NCBI GenBank assembly: GCA_009761415.1
Contig: QUOL01000005.1
Coordinates: 2,108,001-2,172,000, forward strand
Reading direction: 5' to 3'
Length of the DNA stretch: 64,000 nt
Source of the DNA: Sarcomyxa edulis
Taxonomy: Eukaryota > Basidiomycota > Agaricomycetes > Agaricales > Mycenaceae
Shown here: positions 35,833 through 47,672 of the stretch, in pieces
Layout of the letters: the number at the start of each line of letters is the position of its first letter
How positions within the stretch are numbered: position 1 is the stretch's first letter
Translations under genes and position numbers: made by a program
Notes under the pieces: model-generated
What the model was told of the DNA's origin: nothing
The model's database searches: none
Seen by the model: the letters and a program-made list of their open reading frames with translations, nothing else

Positions 35833-36339
35833 TCATGTAAGTTGAACATGCTTCCAAGATTTTTGATCCCTGATGCTCATGAATGACACAGACTGAGTTC
35901 CCGCTTCTCTTCCTTTCATCACGCTTCGACACTTCGACACTCTTTTTCCAATACACGCTCGTTCTTCTCCCTCTCCTCTGCCTCATCCGGATTATAATGC
36001 CATTTAATGAAAGTATAAGGGCGCTGTTGTCTGGCGCCTTCTCCCTACGGGATTAATATCGGTCTCAGACAATCATTTCGCTACTTCGAATTCTAGTCGA
36101 CCGGACCACAGACATATGGACATTTGTGTTTTTGTAAACTTTTCGGTTCATCCCAAGCATCGTTATAATGCAATGTTTCAATAATTAGTCCTACCCCTCT
36201 TCATTCTTGTCGTCATTGAATTCCCATGTATCCGTATTATAGTACTCCACCCTCTATCGTATCGTCGCACATATCATTATTGATCTCGTATTCCTATTCT
36301 TGCCTGCATGCACCGGCAAATCAAGTAAGAATTCGGGTG

Positions 36340-36600
36340 GCATGCCACCGTGCCAGTGCATTGATGTTCAGTGAACAACGTTCAACAGTTGTTCATGATC
36401 ATCACTGCTTCATCACGTCCAATCTTCCATAATTGCTCCAAGACCTCAACGTTCGTTGCAACGGTGCATCCATATGCACCTATCGAGGCGCGATGTTGTG
36501 CGATCGTTTTTTTAGTTTTAATTTCCAATGTCCTGCTCTGACGACACCCTGCAACGGGTGTCATGCATCATGCTCTATATTTTAGCATGATAAGACAGGA
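36340..36600. repeat. Cluster of four short perfect hairpins
   Basis: Four inverted repeats lie in about 220 bases. They are a 7-bp stem at 36373-36379/36388-36394, a 7-bp stem at 36463-36469/36474-36480, a 7-bp stem at 36544-36550/36557-36563, and an 8-bp stem at 36568-36575/36585-36592. Loops are 4 to 9 bases. They lie between the KEN-motif gene and the G-alpha gene. They could be remains of a small inverted-repeat transposon or structured RNA in an untranslated region. Confidence 0.5.
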
Positions 36601-36830
36601 GGGATCCGGCTCATCTGCATCAGCGCTCGCCGCTCAACTAGTCATCTCAGTTTGTTTTACAAACCTTTAGGGACCCTATCCTCTCTTCACGGTATATACC
36701 CCTCCTCTTGGTATCTGTGAGTCCAAGAATATCGCTGCGCATTCGATGACTTACAATCACATCCATGTAATTCACCGCTGATGTTCAAGTTTTCACGTCG
36801 AACGAATACAATCATACGCGTTAAACTTCG

Positions 36831-38794
36831 ATGCCTGGATCTCACGACACTTCAGATCCTTTAGCTGGATTTACGACCCCACCGCTAGGAGAGACTTCTG
36901 CGCAAGCGAGTGTCCGAGAGGAACGGGAGGCATGTGCGAAGAGGGTGAGTGATGAAATCGACGAGAGCCTCAGGTTACAGCGCGTCGCTTTGAAGAAGGA
37001 GAAAACCGTAGTCAAAGTGTAAGTCCCTTTTTTTGTTTCATTGCAATGGCTTATCAGATCTATGCTTTATAGGCTGCTTTTAGGCCAGGCGGAGAGCGGT
37101 AAGTCTCATCAATATTCGTGTCTCTGATTGCATTGACAGACTTGGCTCTTTGTTGCACAGGAAAATCGACGACACTCAAGAGTAAGTCTACATGCGAAGT
37201 TCTATGTCAATACTTATCGTGAGTTTTCCAGATTTCCGGATGAAATACGACACGGCAGCATGGCAAGCTGAACGGGTTTCCTGGCGAGCGGTGATCCAGT
37301 TCAACCTAGTCCGAGCTATGACCGTCATCCTAGAAGCTATCACAGCCGAAGCCAACGGGTATTTCGCACAAGACGACGAACGCGTCTCCGTAGAGGAACA
37401 ACTACCACTCCTTGCACGCCCTTCTTTCACTGAAAAACACCAGCTTCTACAAATACGACTGTCCCCACTACGAGGAGTCGAAACCGATCTTAGACATCAT
37501 CTTGGGGACATGACGGGGAAATCAGCGACTTCCGACTTCACGTCTCTATCTGCCACCCCGTTTGATCGTTATTCTGTAGATTCACGACCCAAGACGCGGT
37601 CTGTACAATTCGCTGTGCGATCATGGAGAGACGCTCTTGAATCTACTACGAGGACGTCGACGACCAAAGCTTCGAAAAAGACTGATCTAAACTCTGTCAC
37701 GGCGGTTCTCGCAAGTTGTAAAGACGATATGAAAGCTCTCTGGGACGACGAATACGTTCAATTTATTCTGGCACACCGCAACATAGGGTTACCAGACTCT
37801 GCATCCTTGTACGTCCTCATACCTTCGTTAGTGGTCGACGACATCTTATGGACGTGGCAGTTTCTTGAGTGACATATCTCGGATAACCGCACTGGACTTC
37901 GAGCCGTCGGATGACGACATCGTACGAGCTCGTCTCCCAACGACCGGGATCCAAGAGCATCGGCTAGAGTTTGATTTTGCCCCCCGAGATTCAGGTAAGT
38001 GCGTCATTCATTCCTGTAGCTCGTATGCTGACAGCTTGGTTTCAGTAGCAATGCAAATGGGTCGAGAATGGAAGATCTATGACGTCGGGGGCTGCAGAAC
38101 AATGGTATGTTGTTCGAGTCAGTATGTCACGCAGGCTCTGACCCGGTGCTTCTCAACCAGCGTCATGCTTGGCTGCCATTCTTCGAAAACATTAATACCA
38201 TATTATTCCTGGCACCGGTGTCTTGCTTCGACGAACGACTCGAAGAGGATTGCCGGATAAATCGGCTAGAAGACTCGTTACTCCTCTGGAAATCCATCTG
38301 TTCGACGAGACTATTGACGAAGACTCAAATCATCCTGTTCCTCAACAAATGCGATCTGTTGAAAGAGAAGTTGAAGAAGGGGGTCAAGGTCAAAACATAT
38401 TTAACGAGTTACGGAGATAGACCGAATGATGTGAACAGCGTTGTAAAATGTGAGCACGTACCATCTTCTCGCTCCTCCCTTCCAGAAGTTGATTAACAAC
38501 ATGCAGATCTGCGAGACAAGTTCAAGGATATACATCAGACTGTATCTCCGGAGAACCGTGCATCTTATATATACGCTACCACGGTTACTGTGAGTGGCAT
38601 TTGCGTCATTGACTCGATGCTTGGTTCTAATGTGATGTTGGTGATGCTCCTAGGACACGAAAGCCACAGCCAAAGCACTCGACATAGGTATAAGCTTCCT
38701 TTGTCTTGTTGATGAACTCTATCTAACCGTTGCATTTAATTTAGTGCGCGAAGGTATCATCCGCGAACACCTCATAGCATCCAAGTTCCTCTAG
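36831..38794 (+). CDS. Divergent heterotrimeric G-protein alpha subunit
   Basis: Ten exons close in frame to 486 aa: 36831-37018, 37073-37098, 37161-37181, 37232-37808, 37861-37994, 38046-38104, 38161-38449, 38507-38589, 38654-38687, 38745-38794. Canonical G-alpha features are KNFRMKYD after the P-loop, switch I RARLPTTGIQE, LFLNKCDLL (guanine specificity), and a C-terminal helix. The helical domain has an insertion of more than 100 residues. Deviations are in catalytic positions. The P-loop reads GQAESGKST, with Ala69 where GAGESGKST has Gly (Ras Gly12). Switch II reads DVGGCR, with Cys332 in place of the catalytic Gln (Ras Gln61). The TCAT base-binding loop is TTVT. The switch-I Arg is kept. 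The protein should still bind nucleotide but may hydrolyse GTP slowly. No N-terminal MGxxxS myristoylation motif is present. Confidence 0.9.
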
Positions 38795-38986
38795 TCCTGG
38801 AGATATACCATTTGCTACCATCTTATCATCATGTACTGATACATTTATACCCATCTGCACGAATATCATGACTTTATTACGATATACCTCCGTTTGAGGA
38901 CAAAGAGGCAGGCTGTGGGGTAATAGTAGCCGGTCCGCAAGCGTGTGGTTGAACTTGACGTAGAGCTCGGGTTGCTTCCTCCCGCC

Positions 38987-41202
38987 ATGTTCTCACCCAA
39001 AACACCCACAAGATTGCCCACAAAACACACCAGTACGAGTACGAGTACTAGTGCACCGCCTAGATTCAGTCGTCTTCTTGGCACCGTCCTTGGATCTCCC
39101 TTTCTCACAACAAATCCTGATTCCGAATCGCCTCATTTCGACCTCGTTGACGGTTCTCTCACCGCCGTTCCTCGTGCTTTTACTATCCCAAGACCCGTAT
39201 CGCCCACGCCTTCCGATTTCTCTATCATCAGCGCACCAGCAGCGGAATATTCATATCCATCTCCTTTCAACACACCATCACGGAGAATCTTCTACTCCAG
39301 TCCGAACCTGGGCGCTTTCACAAACTCTTCTCCGAACCCAATAAGATCCTTGCTACCTCGATTATGGGACGTATTCTCTTCTCCATCTCCAAAGAAATCA
39401 CCCGACTTCTCCGATTATTCCTCGCTGCCTCCTCTTGACGGGGAGGAAGGTGAACTTGTCGACGACGAGGCCTGTTTCGTCGATGTCAGAGCTATCACAG
39501 GGATTGATATTCTTCTTCTACTACCACCGGAGCTCTCCACGTACATTCTCGCCTCATTCCTCGAGCTGCCAGATCTCATCGCGTGTGCCGCTGTCAGTAG
39601 GTCATGGAGAGCATTAGTCTCTGACAACATGGTTTGGAGAGGTTTACTCAAAGGCGAAGGATGGAAAGTATCTTTCGATAAAGCAAAGGTCAATGACAAG
39701 TTCGTATATAACCGTGTAACCAATCCGAGAATGAAAACATTGCCTCCACTGCCTGGCCAGTCAGTGTTTCCTCCTTTGTCCTTCCATCCCTCACGCTCTG
39801 CTCATACTCATTATTAGATCACTACCCCCACCAAATCTGGATTGGAAGACTCTGTATCAGGAGAGGCTGGAGTTGGAACGTCGTTGGGTAGGCAAAGCTG
39901 CGGGAGAGACGGCTAATGAGCCCGCTGTTGTGCGACTGACGGGTCACAGCGATAGGTGCGCGATACATCTATCAATATACCTATTCATTCTGACCTCGCT
40001 TCATTCCAGCGTGTACTGCCTTGAGTTTGACGCCTCTCGAATCATCACCGGATCTCGCGATCGCAGCATCAAAGTGTGGTCCCTCAAGACTGGCAGACTA
40101 CTTGGAACGTTCAAGGGACATCAAGGAAGTGTCCTTTGTTTGAAGTTCGATGCGAGTTCAATGGACGAGACTACGCCCGGATTTATGGTCAGTGGGAGTA
40201 GCGATTGTTCCGTGCGCGTGTGGGATCTCTATACCCTGGAACCCTCTGGTGAAGCTTACGCAGAAGTAAGGGCCGTATTGAATGGTCACGAAGGTGGTGT
40301 TCTGGATCTCCGAATCGACGACAAGTGGATCGTCAGTTGGTGAGTTCTTGACAGTTGTTCATCTGATCGCATCCGAAGGATACAATTGAGTATTCATTTT
40401 GGATCGCAGTTCAAAGGATGCATCCATTCATGTATGGAGCCGAGAAACTCTTGCCGTACATAGGACACTACATGGCCATCAAGGTCCTGTCAATGCGGTT
40501 GGACTGCAGAGTGGCAAAGTGGTGCGTCCTCGATCTAGTTGTGGTATTTTTGTATTCTCCTTCTTACCGTTTTGTCTAGGTGAGCGCCAGTGGAGATGGA
40601 AATATGATTCTCTGGGACATCGAGAGTGGAGAACGCTTACGAACGTTCGAGGGCCACGATCGCGGACTTGCTTGTATCGAATTCAAGGTAGATCAGCACA
40701 TCCATCCAAGTTGCATTATGCGCATACTGACCTGATCTTAGGATGACATGATAGTCTCGGGATCCAATGACTGCAAAATAAAAGTGTGGTCAGCATCCAC
40801 TGGACAATGCCTACGTACCTTGGAAGGCCACGAGGCCCTAGTTCGCGCTTTGTCTTTCGATCCACGGAGTGGGAGACTCGTGAGTGCAAGTTATGACAAG
40901 GCTGTGAAGGTCTGGGATCTAAGGACTGGTACGTGTGCTTCTGGTATTTTTTCCTTTTGCGAAAATATATTGAATGTGTGTGTCTATATAGGCAAGATGA
41001 TCAGGGACTTCAAGGATAGTCATACCAGCCATATCTTTGATGTCAAGTTTGATCATGCTAGGATCGTCAGGTGTGTGGCATATTTTTTCTTGCTTTTGGT
41101 CCCCTTCTCATCACCGGACCTCCATGTAGCACGTCTCACGACCAAAAAATCGTTATTTTGGATTTCTCACATGGGCTTGACGTTTCGCTCTTCACTCGAT
41201 GA
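38987..41202 (+). CDS. F-box/WD40 protein, SCF substrate receptor (Pof1/Met30-like)
   Basis: Eight exons, 38987-39759, 39818-39955, 40010-40339, 40410-40521, 40580-40687, 40742-40928, 40992-41070 and 41130-41202, give 599 aa with all phases closed. A Ser/Pro-rich N-terminus of about 180 residues precedes an F-box (LLLLPPELSTYILASFLELP). Seven WD40 repeats follow, with TGHSDRSVYCLEFD, SGSSDCSVRVWD, GHQGPVNAVGL, SGSNDCKIKVWS and SASYDKAVKVWD among the blade motifs. The tail TSHDQKIVILDFSHGLD closes the propeller as in fungal Pof1/Met30-type proteins. The F-box recruits Skp1 and cullin, and the propeller binds a phosphorylated substrate. The exact orthologue (Pof1, Met30 or Cdc4 group) cannot be settled from sequence alone. 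Confidence 0.9.
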
Positions 41203-43261
41203 GCCACCTATTCACACCGCGACAGTCATTTAGACTGTCGTACCCTCCAATCAACCACGCACTCCCGCACGCATTATATATTCTGTCGAAGACCAAGTTA
41301 TACCTCTTGCAATTATCTGTTACCCATTTGTCGCGTTATCTGGCTATACCCTGCCTTTCTTTCTTTCCTTCCTCGTGGACCTTTTTTTCAAAAACATACC
41401 CCAACCTTTACCCTACCTATATTTCGCCTCCCTCATGCGCACCTAGTGTGCCATGTTATGGAGTAATCATAATTACCGCGTCGTATGTATGTATCTGTCG
41501 AGTCTTACAAGTAACTATATGAAGTTGGATGCATTCGAATCTTATCCTGTCTTTACTAGCTCTCAGATTAGAAGGTTGTTTCGGCTTGGTGCTGGTGACT
41601 ACGCACCTAGGCACTTCAAGGATGGCCGTCGTTCTGATGACTCCCCTCCCGTTTTTCTTGCAAATCGTGTTGATAGCTCATATATCCACTGGAACGATGG
41701 ATATAGAGTGCGCCCTCCTCCTGCTACGACAAGTCTGCACTCAGAAGGCCTCTGATGAGGTTGGGTGTGGATAGTATCTATGGTCTGAGAGGATGTGGGA
41801 GACGGGTCAGATTGAGAAGACGAGCGGTGAAGTGATGGCTGCTTTTGAGTCTTCGAAGCTTGACGCAGACAATGAGTGAGCAACCTTGTCTACAATAGTT
41901 TGTAAGCTCGCAACGATATACAGTCCAACAAAAGTCGATATGGTATTATGCTGGCGGAGACTGCGTTATAGTGACCATGAACTTGGGCATATGGGCTGCA
42001 ATCAGAGCAACTACACCCATACTGAGACGGACAGACATAGTGAGCATGCGCGTCGTGAGAGATTATGATATACACGTACAGAACACCCGACCAAGGACTT
42101 TGTCCTCCATCCTTAGTGCGCAGACTATGTTGGTTGATGAGGCTGTTTATGGCGAAAAAGAGAGCAGGCCACGCCATCATGCTGTTTCGCATTCAGCATA
42201 TGTTGAGTTATGGGTCGAACCTAACAGCACAGATATCAACGCAGCGCACCGGTTCCGTGTAACCATGACCAGACCAGAGAGAAACAACCCAGAGGTGGTT
42301 AATCCATCTATATGGCCACAAGAAGTCGTTGATTCGGGTCAGCTCTGTACGATGTGCCAGATGACATGGCTGCGAACCCGCGTTTTCTCTGGCCCAAGTC
42401 TTGGGGAGAGTGACCCTCGTTTCCAAAGAGGCGTCTCGAGGATCATCGTGGCCGTGGGCGGATGGTGATTTGAGCACAGACATGGTGTACTTCAAGACAC
42501 AAGTAGTCAAATCTCAAGTTTAAGTTAGACGCCCGGCCGAGGCCAAGGAGTTGCCGAAATCACAGGACCTAACAACCACCCATATGGACCTACAAGCACC
42601 CACCGATCGCTGAAACGATTCAAAGTACAGCTATTACGCTGTTTTCGTACATATTTATATTCTCAGCATGTTTTCTTTGTGCGTTGAGCAGAATTTTCAG
42701 ATCTAGGTATCACCCTCTGTTGCTTTAATAAAGAACAGCCATCTCCGCAGAGACCACCGCGAGCCCTACGACTGTCATAACCACTAGAGGAAATATGTTC
42801 CACCTCGCGAACGTCCACTGAGCTACAGTTATCCCTTTCTGTTCCAAGATAGCCCTCCACAGCAATCCCGCTAGACTAGGCTTGACGATCTGGATCATAA
42901 TAGCTTTCCAGAGTAGACAGCACCTAGGCGGTCCAGAGAGTAGCTTGTGGGTCAAGTTATGGTGGCCTCTGAGGTTTTTTGGCCGTTTGACGGAGAGATT
43001 TCGAGGGAAATCAGCGGCTGAGAAATCAGAGGCGGACAGGATAGCATAATTTACTACATAGACTATCACCTAAGTACTTGTTTATGAGGTTCTTCCTCGA
43101 ATCACTTATATCATCTTACATGTATCCCATCATTATAGATCTGAGACTCGGCCGAACGCGCACCTTGGAACATCAAGTTCTATAGTCCTGATACACTTAT
43201 TTAAAAAAGCTTCAAATGCCCATTGGCAAAGACAGGAAACGAATGTCCTTTTCTCTCCAGT
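41203..43261. other. Gene-poor region with hydrophobic fragments
   Basis: No complete gene is supported. On the minus strand, hydrophobic coding-like pieces near 42160-42190, 41985-42030 and 41880-41950 (for example STFVGLYIVASLQTIVDKV) suggest a small multi-helix membrane protein that is either decayed or too fragmented for me to splice. A hydrophobic 81-codon plus-strand frame at 41529-41774 may be its antisense shadow. Another minus-strand frame at 42725-43069 ends in a membrane-like helix. Confidence 0.35.
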
Positions 43262-46200
43262 TCAAGCCTTGAATACAGGGAACTCTCCAATTCGCAATTT
43301 GGTACTCTAAGGACTGGCTTAGCAGTTTATCAAAAGGGCAGGACAATCACACTCACCCCGTAAGGCGACAACGTGATTGTGGTAGGCGCACCAGTGCAAT
43401 TAGGGTTTGTCGGAGGAGAGGCAGCAAAGGTGTCACCAGCTACAGGCCAGTCGATCAAGCAGGCAGTGGCCTTGATATAGACAGGGGGTAATCCAGAGTC
43501 AAATATTGGAGAGGGTAGAGTACCGGGAGAGGGCTGTTTGTTGATAAACGTGAGAGTTGTAGGATCGATGGCGTACTGCCAAGGCTCGGTTGTGTCAAAC
43601 TCAAGGTCTGTGGCCAGAGGCTGCTGACGGTTCTGCGCAAGGACCTTCTGGCTACGAGAGATGTCGAACGCGTAGTGAAGAGGCCCTCTGTGTACGGCGA
43701 TGGACCCATGAGGTCTAGACTCTGTTAGGGATATGACATGTAGGTCTTTAGCGAGTGGAATTATCGTTTGGCAGGTTCAATTTACCAGTCGTGACGTTAG
43801 CAGGAAGATTGAGGACGAGTTTCGTGGTCCCTGCTTTCACAGATACAGCCTGTAGACCGTTCACTGGCGCGACAGATTTAGCCTTGCCACCATCGACTAC
43901 AATCGTTCCTCCAACGACCCAACTTGGAATGCGGACGTAGTATGTGAAAGCCTTGGTTGCAGTAATTGTCGTAGTGAGAGTGTCGCTGAATGGGTATAGT
44001 GTATCAACTTCGGCAGTCACAACGTTTCCTAAACAGAGCTTTAGTTGTCCCCTGAAAAGTTCACGACAGACGTACCAGTACCGCTGAGGGTTGTCTTAGT
44101 ATTAAACGGACCAAGGTAAAGGTGGACAAGTGATTTTTGATCGGGAGTTGTGAGGAACGCGTTAGTGATGAACTTTGGCCAACCTTGCGGATGGTTCACA
44201 GTGCAGCACTTGTATAGATTATGAGATTACTCCACGGAGAAAGGAGGCAACACCGTACCGGGTAGTTGGGTTCTAGACCAAAGACATTGGAGTAGGGACT
44301 AGACGTACATTGGCTTTGAAAAGGGTAGACCGTAGACCAGAGGCAACACTCACCCATCGACTGCGAACGGATTCCTGAAGGTGTTAGATGCATCAGTAAT
44401 GGTTAGCAGCGCTGCACGTTCACGTACGGTGTCATATTCTTAGCTGCAATCTAGTACGCAAACGCTCATCGTAAGCCACAGGATACATGATGAGCGAATT
44501 TCGAAGGTTTTACCTGGTTCTGCTGTTGAAGATATTGTCTCTGCCACATATCTGAGTGAACGGGATCAGTGCTCTCTACATTATTCAAAGCCGTTGATGC
44601 GGGCGAACCTCCAGTCAACTCCGCAGGAAGAGCATTATAGGTGATTCGTTCGACCTAGAATATCAGGTCATCATTGAGAGATCCTTGATCAGAAACAATG
44701 GACGCACCCTATCAGCAAACTTCGGGTCCCCAATAACCTGATACAAAAACGATCCACTTGAGATAAAGAAGGGAAGCCCGAGAATCAGACATCAATTGGA
44801 CAACCGAGTGTTGATGCTTACGAGAACATTGTTTCCTTGATTCATCCATCGTGTCAAAGGCAAATAAAGCACCGTAGATTGGAGCACGACATACCACCAC
44901 GAGACAGAGTTCAGTCCTGCTCTAACGAGTTCAATAGAGTATCCACCGCGAGCTTTGAGGACTCACCCTCTGACGGCTTCCAAGCCGGCCAAATATTCAT
45001 CTGCGGCGTAAATGCCAGAGGGTCGTCCGTGGTATTGGAACAATAGATCCCATCCCGTACTTGCGGTATCAAGGTCTACATCGAAATGATGAGAACTTCC
45101 TCGAAGCTACATCCATCGCACTATACCTGATTGATTGTGTGTGAACCTCTAGTGTTTGAGTTATGTATCAGTTTCTCGTCAAGGGCGCATCTACACGTAC
45201 ATATGTCGCTGGTAACGCTTTCAGGCCCTAGTATAAACAGAGATGAAAGCCTCAATTAGCTTATGAAATAGATTGAAGACGCACTTCTGCCATGTTTACA
45301 CCATGCCAAGTCAAAACGGGGAAAGGGTTAGGGAGATCTTCCACTACACGGAACGGTCAGATCTTTCAGCGATAAAAGTCAAAAAAGCTCATCACCTGGG
45401 CCGGTGGGAAAATGCTTGATTTACCAGAGTACGCAACCGTCAATGCTTATATGGAGGACGACAGATACGGGACTCACTGCGGGGGCGAAAACCAATTCCC
45501 AAGGCACCCCGGTCCATTTGAGAAGCTCCATGGTTTCGATGAGCATCGCTTCATTACCATTAGGGTGGTTATCGTATAGCCTGGATGATATATTTCAGTG
45601 GTACACCCGTGGATTCAGTGTTGGTTCACATCACCACTGCAAAGTAATGACGAAATCCTCCCAGCGGGTTGCGGTCCAGTCTTCTACGCCTTCGCCATTG
45701 TTCTTGAGCATCGCATTGGCCAGTGTCACGAATTTGTACAGAGCCGTGACCACAGAATCAGTCAGAGCAGGATTGAATTCGACCATTTGAATTGCACCGA
45801 ACATGAACGGATATCTGATAAGATTGAGACAGACTGCACTCAGAAGTTGTATGCTGCGAACCTTCCCCAAAGATATCGAGGCTTTGTGGTATTGACTTCT
45901 GGACCCATCCAACCCGTCGAGTCCTAGAACGAATGAACAATGAATACAGGGAATTGAAAGTTGGCAAATATAATCCAACATACTTGATGAGAAAGAACAT
46001 ATTCCAAGAATGCAGAAGTTTTTGCGTTGATTGCTGCGTTGTTAGCAAGGACACCATTTGGGACCATAGCATTCTGGACATGGTAGTCTAAATGAGATTC
46101 TGGTTTTCTTCGGACTTGAATGCTATCAAACTTACAAACCAGTAGCTCCCAGCTGCGCGAGGAATTGAACATTTAGTGAAGTGTCAAGCCTTTGAAAAGT

Positions 46201-46632
46201 GCAATCACCCTCTTCCAGGCTAGAATAGTACGAGGTTCCTCCAGTCCAGTCGGTTTCCGAGACACTGCAGAGATTTGAAATGATGGACTCGGCATCATAC
46301 CGGAATTGTAGTCGATCAGTGGTACGTACTAATCGTAAAATTCGTGTTCATGTCCAGCGAGACCGTCGGTTTGAACATTCAACTGGTTATTGAGTTCGTT
46401 ATCATGACATACACAAGGATCGGCACGAAGAACTGACTTGATCCATCAACCATCCTGCCGGTCTGATAGCACCAAGAGGAAGGGTAAGAAATTTCTTTGG
46501 AGCAACTGCATGCCATAAGAGAAGTTAATTAGATTGATAGCGAAATAATGTAAGGCACATACGACCAGTTTGACCACACACGCCTCCTGCGAATAGAAGG
46601 GAAGCAAAAATGACTTGAGTACGCAAGAGCAT
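43262..46632 (-). CDS. Secreted GH127/DUF1680-type six-hairpin glycosidase
   Basis: About 25 very small exons read through in frame. The start at 46632 (MLLRTQVIFASLLFAGG) is preferred over an in-frame ATG at 46659, because a TATAAA box lies at 46671-46676, only 12 bases before the latter. The product has a signal peptide, then APKKFLTLPLGAIRPAGWL, a family entry motif. An alpha/alpha-barrel follows, with WDLLFQYHGRPSGIYAADE, GTELC and CCTVNHPQGWPKF. In GH127 beta-L-arabinofuranosidases a zinc is held by Glu-x-Cys and a Cys-Cys pair, one Cys being the nucleophile. GTELC and CC match that set, so the active site looks intact. A C-terminal beta-domain ends LRIGEFPVFKA. The likely substrate is an arabinofuranoside or related plant or glycoprotein sugar; specificity is not determinable here. 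Confidence 0.85.
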
Positions 46633-46670
46633 TGTTCGACACAGGTTAGAAGGTTGCATACCACATACTT

Positions 46671-46676
46671 TTTATA
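46671..46676 (-). promoter_or_regulatory. TATA box of the GH127-type gene
   Basis: TATAAA on the minus strand lies 39 bases before the ATG at 46632 and only 12 bases before the earlier in-frame ATG at 46659. The spacing argues that translation starts at 46632. Confidence 0.5.
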
Positions 46677-46679
46677 TGC

Positions 46680-47672
46680 ACCTGTATCGCTCGGTCCGTT
46701 GCGGAACGTCGAGGATCATCACTGAAGCAGTTAGATCTATGGAGCAACTATGACGGTTGCTTCGACAGCCTTGGTTTGCGAATGGTAACGGCAGCTGATT
46801 GGGATAGCCTTGTATTGGGAACAGTTGCGGCAGCTGACTGAGACTACATGTGAAGTATAACTTGGAAAATTACGGCGATTTGGCGCACTGAGTTGAAAGT
46901 GGGACCAGAGCATATCGGCGCAGCTATTAATGCAACCAACCCACGAGGATCATCAGTAGCAGAAGGCGAAGCATCGTAAACACTCATATTCGCCGGATGA
47001 TTCAGCGGAGAAACACGCCAGAACATACCGTGAAGGCGATAAGGATAACGTTTCCTTAAATACTAGGCTGTGGCATGGTTGGTGATGACCGTGTGTTGCC
47101 AAACAATGAGACGTACTGGAACATGAGTGTGGTGAGTATGAATAAGTGTGTCGAATGAGAGAATCACCGTGACCATATATCCATTGAAGCTGAAGACCGA
47201 GACAAGCAGGCACTCGATTCATTCATACGATTTTGCTAGAAGGTCAAGTTTTGTGATGATATCACGTGGTTCCTGTTCGAAGTCTCTCCTCGGTACCGTC
47301 CAGATATTGAGATCCCACGTCCCGAATGATGCACGCGTCTTGGAGGCGTTCCTGATCCCATCTGGATCATCTGAGCGTGCTCGAGACTCGAGAACATCAG
47401 TAGATGTTCCAGCCCAGCTACAAAGACCATAGCAGCTCATCAACCGATTAAAGATGAAAGGGTGGCTTATCAAACTCACGATACGATGCACGAGATGATG
47501 ATGATACGACGAACCAAAGTCCAATTTACTGTGTGAGATAAGGATAACATACCAGGGCCCGTAACCTCTTGAATGTCCATGCACGTATCGCCCATTAACT
47601 TAATCTCGACGAAAATGTCTGTAGATCGCGACAACCGTATGCTTCTATAACAGATGAACAAATGTAAGTAAT
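46680..47672. other. Intergenic region with a possible small minus-strand gene
   Basis: A minus-strand frame of 121 codons (47219-47584) stays open. Its last 75 codons, from SWAGTSTDVLESRARSD onward to 47219, look coding-like, and a GTGAGT...TTTGTAG pair could splice it to a hydrophobic piece upstream. I recognise no family, and one needed intron would be only 24 nt. I do not call it a gene with confidence. Confidence 0.25.

Noticed and set aside
41199..41522. 107-codon plus-strand frame after the WD40 gene
   Set aside because: It begins inside the last WD40 exon and continues into a T/C-rich 3' flank, so it is probably untranslated sequence.
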